Below, piece by piece: positions 42,076 through 53,385 of a DNA stretch of 64,000 nucleotides. Numbering within the stretch: position 1 is the stretch's first letter; each line of letters opens with the position of its first letter. Position numbers and translations under genes: made by a program. Source of the stretch: Odobenus rosmarus divergens. Its lineage: Eukaryota > Chordata > Mammalia > Carnivora > Odobenidae. The notes beneath the pieces were generated by a model. The model did no database searches. It was not told where the DNA came from and was given only the letters and a program-made list of their open reading frames with translations. Location: the NCBI RefSeq assembly GCF_000321225.1, contig NW_004451418.1, positions 149,226 through 213,225 of the forward strand, read 5' to 3'.

Positions 42076-43008
42076 ATATCAACCTCGCACCCAAAAAACA
42101 AATAAGCCAGTCAAGAAATGGGTGGAAGACATGAATAGACATTTCTCCAAAGAAGACATACAAATGGCCAACAGACACATGAAAAAATGCTCCATGTCAC
42201 TTTGCATCAGGGAAATACAAATCAAACCACAATGAGATACCAGTTAGAATGGCTAAAATTAATAAGACAGGAAACAACAGATGTTGGCAAGGATGTAGAG
42301 AAAGGCAAACCCTCTTACACTGTTGGTGTGAATGACAGCTGGTATAACCACTCTGGAAAACAGTATGAAGCCTCCTCAAGACGTTAAAAATAGAGCTACC
42401 CTATGACCCAGCAATTGCACTACTGGGTATTTACCCCAAAGATATAGACGTAGTGAAAAGAAGGGGCACATGAACCCCAATGTTCATAGCAGCAATGTCC
42501 ACAATAGCCAAACTGTGGAAGGGGCCGAGATGTCCTTCAACAGATGTATGGATAAAGAAGATGTGGTTCATATATACAATGGAATATTACTCAGCCATCA
42601 GAAAGGATGAATACCTACCATTTACACCGATGTGTATGGAACTGGAGGGTATTATGCTAAGTGAAATAAGTCAATCAGAGAAAGACAATTATCATATGGT
42701 TTCACTTATACGTGCAATATAAGGAATAGCACGGAGGACCACAGGGGAAGGGAGGGATGACTGAAGGGGAAGAAATCAGAGAGGGAGACAAACCATGAGA
42801 GACCCTTAACTCTAGGAAACAAACTGAGGGCTGCTGGAGGGGAGGTGGGTGGGGGGCTGGGGTAACTGGGTGATGGGCATTAAGGAGGGCATGTGATATG
42901 ATGAGCACTCGGTGTGATATGCAACTGATGAATCACTGAACACTATGTCAGAAACTAATAATGTACTATATGTTGGCTTATTGAATTTAAATTAAAAAAA
43001 AAAGAAAA
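42076..43008 (+). mobile_element. 5'-truncated L1 (ORF2 C-terminus, 3' UTR, poly(A))
   Basis: The frame at 42480-42722 gives FIAAMSTIAKLW and IKKMWFIYTMEYYSAI, the typical C-terminal end of L1 ORF2. Upstream frames give fragments of the preceding ORF2 region with frameshifts. The element ends with an A-rich tail at about 42993-43008. Target-site copies lie at 42067-42075 and 43009-43017. It is antisense to ISM1 in intron 4 and cannot encode a full protein. Confidence 0.9.
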
Positions 43009-43154
43009 AGGAAGTTTGGGCGTGCAGGGATCAAACTTTATCTGAAATATCTTTCAGATGAAGCCATTCAGAATGTGCCATTTCTTGGAAGAACCCGAGA
43101 TCTTATTTTAAGCTGGTATTCTACCTGGCAATGGGAACACATGTAAAATGCAAA

Positions 43155-43390
43155 ACTACAGACCAGGAGTTGATAAATTGTTTTGCAAAGGGTCAGAGAG
43201 TAAATATTTTAGGCTTTGTGAGTCACGTGTGGTCTTGGTTGCATATTTCGTCCTTCCTTCCCCCTCCTACTGTTCCTCCTCTTCTTTCTTTTCCTCTTCC
43301 TTTTCCTTCTTCTTGACCCTTTAAAAATGTGTTTGCTGTATAAAAACAGGCCACACTTTGATACCCAACTTCTACAGACAGACACAATTA
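43155..43390 (+). repeat. DNA transposon-like remnant with pyrimidine tract
   Basis: The stretch gttttgcaaagggtcagagagtaaatattttaggctttgtgagtc is a common medium-reiterated DNA transposon pattern. It is interrupted by a TCC/CTT-rich tract at 43251-43316 and resumes with gtataaaaacaggccac. Confidence 0.55.
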
Positions 43391-43572
43391 TTTTTTTACC
43401 CCCAATATGGCCTCTCACCAAGTTTACAATTAGTTTAGTTTTTAAAACACTGACAAGGCAGTTTATTTTTATTTTTTTATATTTATTTATTTATTTATTT
43501 TTGCTTTTGAATCTCTGGATTTTAATGCATTTTCCCAGAGTAGGCAATGCAGTTTAAAGCAATAATTAACTG

Positions 43573-43757
43573 GGGGCACCTGGGTGGCTCAGTCCATTAA
43601 GCGGTTGACTCTTGATTTCAGCTCAGGTCAGGGTCTCAGTGTCCTAGGATTGAGTCCAGCAGGGAGTCTGCTTCAGGATTCTGTGTCTCCCTCTGCCCCT
43701 CCCCCATTTACTTTTTCTCTCTCTCTCTCAAGTAAATAAATAAATCTTTAAAAAAAA
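43573..43757 (+). mobile_element. CAN-SINE
   Basis: Head gggggcacctgggtggctcag, CT-rich middle and AAGTAAATAAATAAATCTT tail. The flanking agcaataattaactg and agtagtaattaactg are the near-identical target-site copies. It lies antisense in ISM1 intron 4. Confidence 0.94.
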
Positions 43758-44154
43758 GTAGTAATTAACTGCCAAGTTTCCTCAGTTTCCTCCCATGGAG
43801 CCTTTAGCAACTCTCCCGCCTCACTGACAGGGCTATCAGCATGGTTTTCCTGTATGTGTCTGTGAAGTCTCTCATCCTGGCTTCCTTACCAGACCATGAA
43901 TTTCTCTCTGCATGTGTCTTCAAGGCACAAAAAATCCCACATCAAAGGCCCAACTTAACCAGAGTCCCTCCTTTAAATTAAACAAGTACACTGTGGCATT
44001 GTCTTCTATGTCATGGCTATTGCAATTGTGCATAAGACTCAGAAAACCCATGTTTTCATCCATTCAGCTCATTACTCATCTCTTGTTTCAGTCTGGTCAG
44101 AATTCTTATTAGGGAAATGGTTGTCCTTTAAAAAGTCATTTTCTCTAAGGTCTA

Positions 44155-44415
<261 letters not shown>

Positions 44416-44659
44416 TCAAGTAGCCTGCCAGTTGTCTTCTCCCATCGTTCTCACCATTAGAGGGGACCAGATGCCAGCTGGAGTCAAAAGGCTTGTGGCT
44501 CCAGAGTTCATTTTAGGGATTAGCTTCATGAGAGCAGGGACTCTTCTGAGGTGTTGAGCGCTGTGGTGGTCAGCACATAGCCAGGGCCTGACCCCTAGGA
44601 GGCGCCCAGTAAGAGCTTCATGAGAATGCATGCATTTGTAGGGTATGGGATCATGCAAT

Positions 44660-45140
44660 ACTATGGTAGGTAGTTTCCAAAGATGACCACCATCACTTCC
44701 TTCCCTCCCCATACATACATTCATCGAGAGAGCAAGAGTGAGAGAGAGAGAGAGAGAGAGAGTTTATTTCCCCTTCCCTAAAATCGGAGCCGACTTCCAC
44801 CCTAGGAGCCTGGCAGCTTCCGACTTTCGCTCTGGGCAATCCAGTCACTCTGAAAGAAGCTGAGGCTAAACCTTTAAATTATGGGCCACCACGTGGAAGA
44901 GAGGAGGCACATGAGGGGCCTTAAGATACTACACATGTGAGTGAAGCCTTGTTGAACCTTCTAGCCCTTCCCAGTGGACAGCTGAATAGAGCAGATGCCA
45001 TGGCGAGCATGGCAACTGCCTTGTGAGGCCCTGCCTGAACTCCTGAGCCACGGAATCATGAGAGATAATAAACTGCTGTTGTTTTAAGCCACCGAGTTTT
45101 GGGATGGTTTGTTATACAGCAGTAGATAACCGCTACAACA
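44660..45140 (+). mobile_element. MaLR/ERVL-type LTR remnant with GA microsatellite
   Basis: The 3' part is typical (gagataataaactgctgttgttttaagccaccgagttttgggatggtttgttatacagcagtagataac). A GA microsatellite sits inside at 44740-44762. It is antisense to ISM1 in intron 3. Confidence 0.65.
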
Positions 45141-45164
45141 TGGTAAAGCTAGAAATGATCCTTC

Positions 45165-45320
45165 GAGGTCATCACTTAATATCTATCCAATGAATATTTA
45201 TTGAGCCCCTTTGTACGCCAAGCTTAATTCTAGGTATATGGGAAATATCATTAAATAAAACTTTCAAAGATTTTTGTCCTGGTGGAACTAGTATTTTCGT
45301 AATAAGAGTCAGGCAATAAT
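45165..45320 (-). repeat. L2 remnant
   Basis: The plus strand shows tgaatatttattgagcccctttgtacgcc, taattctagg and tcctggtggaactagta, the reverse of an L2 3' end. It is in ISM1 intron 3. Confidence 0.55.
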
Positions 45321-46794
45321 TAATCCACACAAAATGAGTAAGTTACACAGCATATTAGAAGCCAAGAAAAGGTATGGAAAAAAGAAGTAGACAAAACTAG
45401 GGGGGCCTGGGCATGTGAGGGGTGTGAGGAAGGTCGGTATATTATCAAGACTAAGTTTCTCCTTTTAAAAGTAAAGAAACTAAGTCCTAGAGTGATTGTG
45501 GGGGGACTTACCCAAGGTCATAAGGGTAACAGAAAGGAAAGTTGGGGTCCTAGTGCCGAGCCCTTGATCTCCACAGCATGACTCCCTCTGCAGCATCTCT
45601 ACTCTGTAATAATTTCTCCTGGCTCATCCAGATCTTCCTACAGCCTCAGGGCCTCTGCCAGTGCCAAGCTTGGGGCTATAGGCATGTGCTTTGCTGGGAA
45701 GGGGTCCTTTCGGTTCCTAACAGGTCGTGGTGATTGTTATTATGTAGGCCTGGCAGGAATGTAGTCCACACATGTTTCTACCTGCAGTGTGGGCTCTTTG
45801 CCAGACTCCCAGGCTGTTGTTTACATCGTGCTCACTCTGAACACTCCTCAGGCAAACACAGGGCCGCTGAGTCTCCTCAGCCCATTCAATGGAGTTGGTG
45901 GGGGGGAGGGGGCTTGTTCATGGTTGTGTCCTCATCCCTAACCCAGAGCAGAGAGTTTGCCCACACCTTGCTTGCCCCAGGGACCCCAACCACTTCTCTC
46001 ACCACAAAAGGAATCTTTATGTATTTTGATCTTCTAAAAAAATGGTTTTCCAGCAACACAGCCAAGCCAGATGTTTGAAACTACCGTCTCGTGTGAAGGA
46101 GTTGGGCCTGTTTCCCTGGTGGGAGCCTCTTCATCTCTCCCATCTCTTACTAGGCATCAACACATAGAAATGGGGAGGCAAGCTGCTTCCGGAGGGAGAA
46201 ACCACCTTGGTAGGGGCAGCTGCTGCTTCCTCCAAGACCTCTGGGGTCTGGTATCTCTTGGTAATGTCCCCAAGAACATCAGAGATATGCCTGGAACCAT
46301 CATGACATCATACTCTCGTCAGGGGGAGCATTCAGGTGCAGTGGGTAATAGGCACACATGAACACACTCAACCACATCCTACACGTACCACCAAGACCAG
46401 CTTTGTTGAAGGGAACAACCACAACAAAAAGTCACAAATAAAGATTGTAATGTCATTAGACTCATCAAGGGGGTGGTGGGCCAGTCAGAAAAGGGTTATT
46501 AAATCACATAGGTAGAGTTCCTGTCACCTACATGGTGGGTAATGTAATCCAATGATGCCAAGTGGTGTTCCTGCTTGGCTCAGCAGAAGCAATGGGACTG
46601 TAACCATCTAGAAATCTCTTGCAACCTTTCCTTCCTGTTGCAGTAATATGGAGAGATAATTTTGGGAAATATCCTTGAACTTTGAGGTTTAAGCATTAAA
46701 CCTGCCATGAGGCTTATATCAGAATATTTGCACAAGGTAATTTCTGGTCTTGGTTTCTTGGATCTAAATTACTAAATGTTAATACTGTGTCAGA

Positions 46795-47245
46795 CTATGT
46801 GAAAAATGACTTCCATAATTCCTCTCCCCATATCTACCCTTTGGTTACTTTCCTCTCCTGCTGACCCCAGCCTGGGCTATGTGACTTGCTATGGCCAATG
46901 GGAAAATAGCAAATATAATGCAAACAGAGGCTGGAAGAAAAGTGTTCGTGCATTAGGGTTTGCCCTCTTGCTGTAGAGAACTCTTCCAACACTATGTGAA
47001 GAGCCTGGGCTGGCCACCTTGAGGGTGAGGGACAGCTGGAGAGAGAACTCAGCCAGTCACCTGTCCAGCTGGGGCCCCACTGCTGAGGGAAGCCATTCTA
47101 GACCATCCAGCCCCAGCCAAGCCAGCCCAGAGCTGAAGAACAGTCCAGGCAAACTGCAGATTCTTAAGACAGAACATGTTTGTTCTTTGAAGCTACTAAA
47201 TTTTGGGGGTGGTTCCTTAAGCAGCAAAAGTTAACTGTTACAAAT
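46795..47245 (+). mobile_element. MaLR/ERVL-type LTR remnant
   Basis: Motifs include ctatgtgacttgctatggccaatggg, ccaccttgagggtgagg, tgttctttgaagctactaaattttgggggtgg and agcagcaaaagttaactgttac. It is antisense to ISM1 in intron 3. No internal retroviral region adjoins it. Confidence 0.65.
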
Positions 47246-47400
47246 ATACCATAAAATTCTCCCTAAAATATGCTTTCTAGATGGCTAGCGGACTCTGGAA
47301 CAATGAAGGGTTTATTACCCAGTAAGTGGCTTTCTTCATGTTTTTATTTTAAATGCTTACAAAGCCCTTTATTTTCCAAACTTAAAACGTGGTCCCCCAG

Positions 47401-47585
47401 GGCGCCTGGGTGGCTCAGATGGTTAAGCGTCTGCCTTCAGCTCAGGTCATGATCCCAGGGTCCTGGATCGGGTCCCGCATCGGGCTCCCTGCTCAGAGGG
47501 GATCCTGCTTCTCCCTCTGCCTCTCTCTTTCTCTCTCTCTCTGTCTCTCATGAATAAATAAATAAAATCTTAAAAAGAAAAAAAA
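47401..47585 (+). mobile_element. CAN-SINE
   Basis: Head ggcgcctgggtggctcag and AATAAATAAATAAAATCTT tail. The flanks acgtggtcccccag and atgtggtcccccaa are the target-site copies. It lies antisense in ISM1 intron 3. Confidence 0.95.
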
Positions 47586-48199
47586 ATGTGGTCCCCCAAA
47601 GTCAGGCACAGAATAGATCCGTCGCCACGTGGCTAATCATTTCTATTAGGCTAGCGATGAAGGGCTAAGCGTGTATGTCAGCTCACCACCCTGAAGGCTC
47701 CATAGCAGACTGTCTCAAGATGAATGTCCCAGGAAAGACCCTCCCCTTGGGGAATCTCTATTTGTTTAATGTGTGCGAAGGACAGAAGGCTTTGAGGGCA
47801 GTGTTCCTTTCTGCTTTAATAAAACAAGACTGTTCTCATTTGCTCACCTGCCAGGGAGCATCGCTCAGAGCAGAAAATGAATGTGAACAGCAGTTATTGC
47901 TAAGATGACAGCAATGACAGTAAAAACCAATCCCTGTGACATCAAAGAGCTCAGTGAGGGAAGAAAACAATCCGCAGTGTACTGGGCTGAGAGCTGGGTT
48001 TCAAGCATGTCATTTGAAATTTTAAAGTAGTGATTAAGCAGTTTCAGGGCACTAGAGTTCTGTGGGTCAGTTATATGTCTGGGCAACTGAAGTGATTTGG
48101 GTCTTGACTTGGTCACGGGCAAGCCTCCACCACTAATCTTAGATGAGAGGGGCTACCAATTTTTGAGGGCCTGCTTTAACCAGCTTCTCTGTCTAAACA

Positions 48200-48385
48200 T
48201 ACTGATTAAACTGCTATAATCATCCTGTGGGTAGGTGGAAACATCCTCCTTTTATGGATAAGGAAGGAAACTTATCCATATCCTCCATAAAAGGAGGCTC
48301 AGAGAGGTTAAGGGTCTTGCCTAATGTCACACAGCTCAAACCTGGCAGAGCTGGGATGAGATGTGAGGTCTCTCTGTGCCTGCCG
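48200..48385 (-). repeat. MIR element with hairpin-forming insertion
   Basis: A reverse MIR pattern: gaggctcagagaggttaagggtcttgcc, tcacacagctcaaacctggcagagctgggat. Upstream of it an inverted copy of local sequence is inserted: cctccttttatgga at 48245-48258 is repeated in reverse complement at 48284-48297, and tatggataag at 48253-48262 in reverse complement at 48271-48280. Confidence 0.75.
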
Positions 48386-49244
48386 TATGCTGTTCTATAT
48401 CCCGGTACCCCTGCAGCTTTAATTCTGGCCCACACTGGCCTCTCTTTTTTAAGACACCCACTTAAGCCTTGACAAAACTCACTGTGAACTCTATTAAAAC
48501 AGGCCCATAACCAGGCAGAGAATTGTAAAGAACGGAGTCCCAAACCCAGGTTATTTTAAGCAATACCTATCTGGTTTCATTATGCAGGCTATTCAGAACA
48601 ATTTTGAATGGTATACCACTATTTGACAGAAAAATATTTGTTTGGACTCTTTCTTTGTCCTTGATGATACCTTAAGTATCTCTACAGAAAGCATTGCAAA
48701 TGTAGCACCTCAAATACGGTCCAGAGTGGAGCCAACTCATGGTCACATCATGTTCCCACAATCACCAAGTAGGTCTAACTAACTTCCACCAAATAGGTCT
48801 AGGTGTTTTATAACGTAGTCTAAAGATGCTATTCTATTCTATGTTTTTTTCACCTGGGTTTTTTCGAAGTACTCTTTGGCCATAAACATTTAAATTCTTA
48901 TTAAAGATGCTACTTTTAAAAATCTGAGATCAACGTCCTCCACAAAGACCAGTTCCTGTGGCAGTTTTAGGATGTCTACACTTCCGTATGGTGGGTCGCA
49001 CTGCTTTGCCACTGCAAGAACCTCACCTTCCTGGGCCTTCTTTTCCTGTATCCTTCACAGCACCCAACCTAGGGACAAATACTTAGAAATTGCTTAATAG
49101 TTTCTCATTGATAGAAAAAAAGAGCATTCAGCTCATCTGATGCTGCACAGAATTCTGGAAATCACACATTCCTTGTGAGGCCGTCAGAGAAGCAGTAATT
49201 CATTCACTCATTTTGCATGCTACTGAGCGTTTACCACACAGAGT

Positions 49245-49380
49245 CTTTCTACTCAAAGTGTGGTCCGAGGACCAGCGGTGCCAGGCTCATCCACTGCATC
49301 AGAAGCTGCATTTGAAAAGACCCCCAGGTTATCTGCGTTCATGTTAAAGTCTGAGAAGCATTCCTTTAGGGGTATGATAA
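49245..49380 (+). repeat. MER5-like hAT DNA transposon remnant
   Basis: The text ctactcaaagtgtggtccgaggaccagcggtgccagg is the typical left part of a MER5-type non-autonomous element. It is in ISM1 intron 3. Confidence 0.65.
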
Positions 49381-49699
49381 GGGACAAGATTTTGTTTATA
49401 AAGTAGACACCATCCTGGTATCTACTCCAAAAATGAGGAAGTTACTAAGAGATACTCCCAAACCATAAAAGATGGGAGTTTCTCCACGGCCCCGGGCGGC
49501 TGTCAGATCCTGATGCAAGACACTCCACAGGTATTCCAGGCCTAGAAAGCTGGGGTGAAGGTAACTGAGGCAGCCACGTAACTGCCCTAGTAGAAGTAAA
49601 GTCTAGCCTCAAGATTGAAATGGATGATGCTATTCATGTTCATGAATTCAGCAGAGTGTATTCTGTAAGGGCTTTAGATACAAAAGTTGTTTCTAGTCG

Positions 49700-49975
49700 T
49701 GGTCTTCAAAGTTTGGTAAGCCTGAGAATCACCAGGGGCTGCTGGTTGCAAAAAGAATGAAACAAAAAAGCAAAGAAAGACCAACTCCAGGTCTTAGTCC
49801 TGGACATTCTAGGCTGCGCGCTGGAGTCACTCATGGAATTCTTCAGACCTGATGCTTGGGCCGCACCCGCAGAGATCCTAATTTAACTGGTCCGAAGAGA
49901 AGCCTGGGCATTGGGATTTTAAAAAACTGCTCAGGTGAGTATAAGGAGCAACCAAGGCTGAGGACCGTCACTCTG
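49700..49975 (+). repeat. hAT DNA transposon remnant, uncertain
   Basis: The text cttcaaagtttggtaagcctgagaatcaccaggggctgctg resembles the start of MER-type hAT elements, followed by a diverged body. Confidence 0.5.
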
Positions 49976-50165
49976 GCTTAGTGGTGCTCAGTGCACCAGA
50001 GCCCCCTGGAGGGCTTGTTCAAACACAGATTTTGGGGACCCAGCCCAGAGTGTCTGATTCAATAGGCCTGGGGTTGGGGCCTGAAAATTTGCATTCCTGT
50101 CACAATCTCAGGCCATGTTGATGCAGTTGATTTGGGGTTCACACCTTGAAGGCCATTGGTATAGA
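49976..50165 (+). repeat. MER5-like hAT DNA transposon remnant
   Basis: The text cagtgcaccagagccccctggagggcttgttcaaacacagattt, gggacccagcccagagtgtctgattcaataggcctggggttgggg and aatttgcattcctgtc is characteristic. Confidence 0.7.
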
Positions 50166-50429
50166 GGGAAGGGGCTGGGGCCAGGATTGGTAACTTAAAA
50201 CACGCAATCAGGAGATTCTGATAGGGAGGGTCTGAGCTCCATTCTTCAAAACAATGTCCCCTGTGTGCTAGGCAAACAGGTTAAGCCAGAAACCTGTGAC
50301 ATGTCAGACTGGCACCCAGAGATCCTCTGGGTTTCTCTTGCTTTCCCTCCCATTTCTGTCTTCCAAGTTAAGCATGCATTTCTAGAAACCACTCCACTGT
50401 CCTAAAGGATATGTTATTTTTTGTTCCCC

Positions 50430-50670
50430 AGAGAGGCAGAATAACAAAGTGGTTAAGAGAACACACTCTGGGCTCAGATTGCCTGAGATGAATCTTAGGT
50501 CTTGACCCTTGAGGTCAAGTTGCTTCACGTCTCTAGGCTTCAATTTTCCCATCTGTAAAATGGGGTACCTGCCTCAGAGAGCTGATTAAATAAGCTAATA
50601 TATGTGAGATGCCATGAAGAGGCAGTAGTGCATGGGAAGTGCTATATCAATGTTGGTGACTATCCCTAGT
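50430..50670 (+). repeat. MIR element in ISM1 intron 3
   Basis: A forward MIR pattern: caaagtggttaagagaacacactctgggctcagattgcctg, then cccatctgtaaaatggggtacctgcctc, then gctgattaaataagctaatatatg. Confidence 0.8.
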
Positions 50671-51129
50671 CCTTTCTCTTGGAAAATAGATAAACTGGAC
50701 TTCTGGGAAAGGGGAAGTTTTACAAGCCTCCTGGCTAGAAGGAGTGTGAGAGTTCTCTTTCTGCTCCCCTAACATCTGATGTGTATCTCTACCATGGCAC
50801 TGTTTTCCTCTATCACTCAACTTTTCTCCCTTGTCCACAGACAGGTGAGATCTTCTTTATGGAAGGCCTGTGTCTTTCTAACTTTTGGATTCCCAGAGCC
50901 TAGCACGGTGCCAGTCACAAGGCATACTCTTAAAAAAAGGTCTTCCTGTTTTGGAAGTTGCTTAGTATCGTTATTAGCGACAGAAATGACAGCTGGTCTT
51001 TCTACTGAGAAATGGAGGTAAGGGTGAGAGTACAATGGTGCGAGACAAGACATTCCTGTCATATAACGTTTGTTCCTAAGGCTGCTTAAGAACCACAAGA
51101 ACACCGTCATGATGTAGGCACGTGTATGA

Positions 51130-51340
51130 CCTCAGATATTCTTATAACACAAGGCAGGGTGCCTGATTCCCCACGAAGCCTTGCCGGGTCTCTCCCTCTT
51201 CTCGCACACCCAGGATGTGTTTCCCAGCTTTCTTTGCATCTAGGTGGGGCCATGTGACCAGGTGTCGCTAACAGAGTCTGAGCAGATGTGATGTGTACCG
51301 TCTCCAGCCTGAGGTGGTTAAGAGCACGGGTGCCTTTTCC
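51130..51340 (+). repeat. Old interspersed repeat, unresolved
   Basis: The stretch tttcccagctttctttgcatctaggtggggccatgtgacc followed by gctaacagagtctgagcagatgtgatgtg is typical of a common mammalian medium-reiterated repeat. It lies in ISM1 intron 3. Confidence 0.4.
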
Positions 51341-52073
51341 AGGCTCCTTGGCTGCCAACCAGATGCAGAGCATCCAGTGCGTAACTCAGGCCCTGGCAGC
51401 TGGTAGAGCTCTAAGAGAGAAGGAGCCTGGATCCCTGAATAACGGAGTGGAGCTCAGTTTCCCCCACTCTGTCTCCCACCCCAACTCAAGTGAAAAGGGA
51501 TTTTTATTATTTGTCACTGAATTTGTAAGGTGCTTGTTACCTCCCCTCTCCACTCTAAAAACATGGGGAACTGGAAGTCCCAACTTGGCATCTTGATATT
51601 TATTGGTGGGGAAGCCTTCCTTTGACAAGCCGTGAAGCACGCATTCCTGTGGGCTCCCATGGGATGCTCCACTGCCAATGCCAAGCAAGGAAGCAGCTGG
51701 ACACATCTCTTTGGACTAAGCTGATTTTCAGCATGGATTTTTACAGTAAAATATACACGGAAGTTAATTTGGTGACTTCTTCATTGTTAGAAATAAAACT
51801 AAAACTTGGGGGGACCTCAAAGACCCCTAACTAAAAAAACAAATTCTCTCCTAGGATAATTGGTATGATTTAAAAATTATAGTCTTTTCAGAAAAATGTG
51901 GCTGTTGGGGCTTCCTTGGGGCTTCTGTGGAACGAAGTCTTTATGAGGCATGCCTCATAGAAGACCCAAAACCGCATACTGTCAACTGGGTTTTGCTTGG
52001 CTCCATGTCCATTAGGTCTCATCATCCTCATTATTCTCCCCCCCAACTTTGTATCGCTGGGTGGTAAACTCAC

Positions 52074-52338
52074 CATATTCTGGCTGCTCTTTGGTTTCAA
52101 AAGTCCGGTGGCCCGGGGCTGGACGGTCCCACCCCCTGGGGGGGTTGAGGAAGTTGCTGTCATCTGAGGTACTGTCGTACTTATAGTCTTGGTCCCCGCT
52201 GTTGGCCCTCGTCAAGGACAAGGACCTCTGCCACCAGGCCCTCCAGTCGGGGGATGGGACTGACCAGCTGGGCTTATTCTCTGGATGCTGATCTTTATCT
52301 GCTTCAGAGTCAGGACCATCCACCACCTCTATGGTGAC
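52074..52338 (-). CDS. ISM1: ISM1 (isthmin-1) coding exon 3
   Basis: This exon encodes about 88 residues of the acidic, hydrophilic linker before the TSP1 repeat, starting [16 protein letters not shown] and ending FETKEQPEY plus one base of the next codon. The acceptor is TTCTTCAG|GTCACC at 52338 on the minus strand. The donor is TATG|GTGAGT at 52074, a near-consensus site. Length is 265 bp, entering in phase 0 and leaving in phase 1. The first codon continues directly from the last codon of exon 2 (NPNIQ then VTIEV), as in human isthmin-1. The segment contains WRAWWQRS, and the Ser/Asp-rich [13 protein letters not shown]. An open frame reads on past the donor, but that extension ([10 protein letters not shown]...) is intronic. 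Confidence 0.96.
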
Positions 52339-52684
52339 CTGAAGAATTCAGAACAGGCCAGAGTCAATGAGGAGTCTACAACCTCCAATCTAGTTACCCT
52401 CAGAAGAAAGTCTAAGAGAGCAGAGGGAAATGATGGATGCGTCCCTCAAGGAGGAATGCTGAAACTACCTGGGGATGCAGGATGGAAAACACCCAGAGAT
52501 GGCCCAATGGGCCCATGACCAGATAGGACTGATGTACATGGGCCTCAGGCTGGGGGGATACAGGTCATCACTGGGGTTACTGATTTACTGATAACTACAT
52601 TGTGGGGAAGTCTTTAATTCAAGGAGTAAATATGTACTATATGCGCTCCTGAGGTAACACAAGAGTAATTATAATAAAACCACT

Positions 52685-53385
52685 TATTGAGCATTAAGTC
52701 TGTACCAGGCACCGTTCTAAATGCCCTACATATGTTAATTTATTTAATCCTCATAACAACCGTAAACGGTTGGTACTATTGATTGGCCCCTATGGTTGAC
52801 TATCTGCAAAGATGGCCCCAGCAATTCATCCCACCCTTGTAGGTATGTGCTACGCCTCCCATTAAGAAGTGATTTCCTCTCCCTTTCATTCTGGCCTGGT
52901 CTTGTGACTTACTTTGTTCAGCAGAATATGGTAGGAGTGACACCGTGACAAGGTTTTGCAGCTTCCATTCTCATTCTCTCGGAATGTTCCTACCACTAGG
53001 GTAAGGAAGCCTTACACATAGAGACCACGTAAAGAGAGAGGCAGCCTGGTGGACAACTGAGGTACCTCAGTCAATGGCCGGCTCCAGGGCCCCTGTCATG
53101 TGAGTGAGGCCACCTTAGATGCTTCAGCCCAGTTGGGTTACCACAGCCAGTACCATGTGGACCAGAGACAAGCTGTACTGGCTGAGCCCTGTTCAAATTC
53201 CTAACCCACAGGACCGTGAGCAATCCAATGGTCATCGCTTCAAGCTGTGAAGTTTTGGTTGCTAGACAGCAACAGCTTAGCTTTTCACAGAGAAGTTAAC
53301 AACTTGTTTAAGGGTCACACAGCTGGTAAGTGGCAGATGTGGATAGTCGAGCCCCAGAGCCCATGCTCTTAACAGCTTTGCCACG
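52685..53385 (-). repeat. MIR element split by LTR-like insertion
   Basis: The left half (52685-52784) has gtaccaggcaccgttctaaatgccc and aatcctcataacaacc. The right half (53280-53385) has gagaagttaacaacttg, ggtcacacagctggtaagtggcag and cccatgctcttaacagc. Together they make one reverse MIR, interrupted by the element at 52785-53279. Confidence 0.75.
52785..53279 (+). mobile_element. LTR-like element inserted in a MIR
   Basis: Motifs include ctggtcttgtgacttactttgttcagcagaata, tggtggacaactgagg and gtgaagttttggttgctagacagcaacagc. The two MIR halves at 52685-52784 and 53280-53385 flank it, so the insertion is younger than the MIR. It lies antisense to ISM1, close to exon 3. Confidence 0.6.

Noticed and set aside
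42187..42722. Open frames with reverse-transcriptase-related similarity
   Set aside because: They are C-terminal fragments of L1 ORF2 in a 5'-truncated copy, not a host gene or an active element.
47401..47475. tRNA-like heads of the CAN-SINEs could be called as tRNA genes
   Set aside because: They are diverged, lack a complete cloverleaf and are followed by SINE bodies and A-rich tails with target-site duplications.
52030..52073. Extension of the exon 3 frame past the donor ([14 protein letters not shown])
   Set aside because: A consensus GTGAGT donor at 52073 precedes it, and joining to exon 4 restores the known DSTDGEG sequence.
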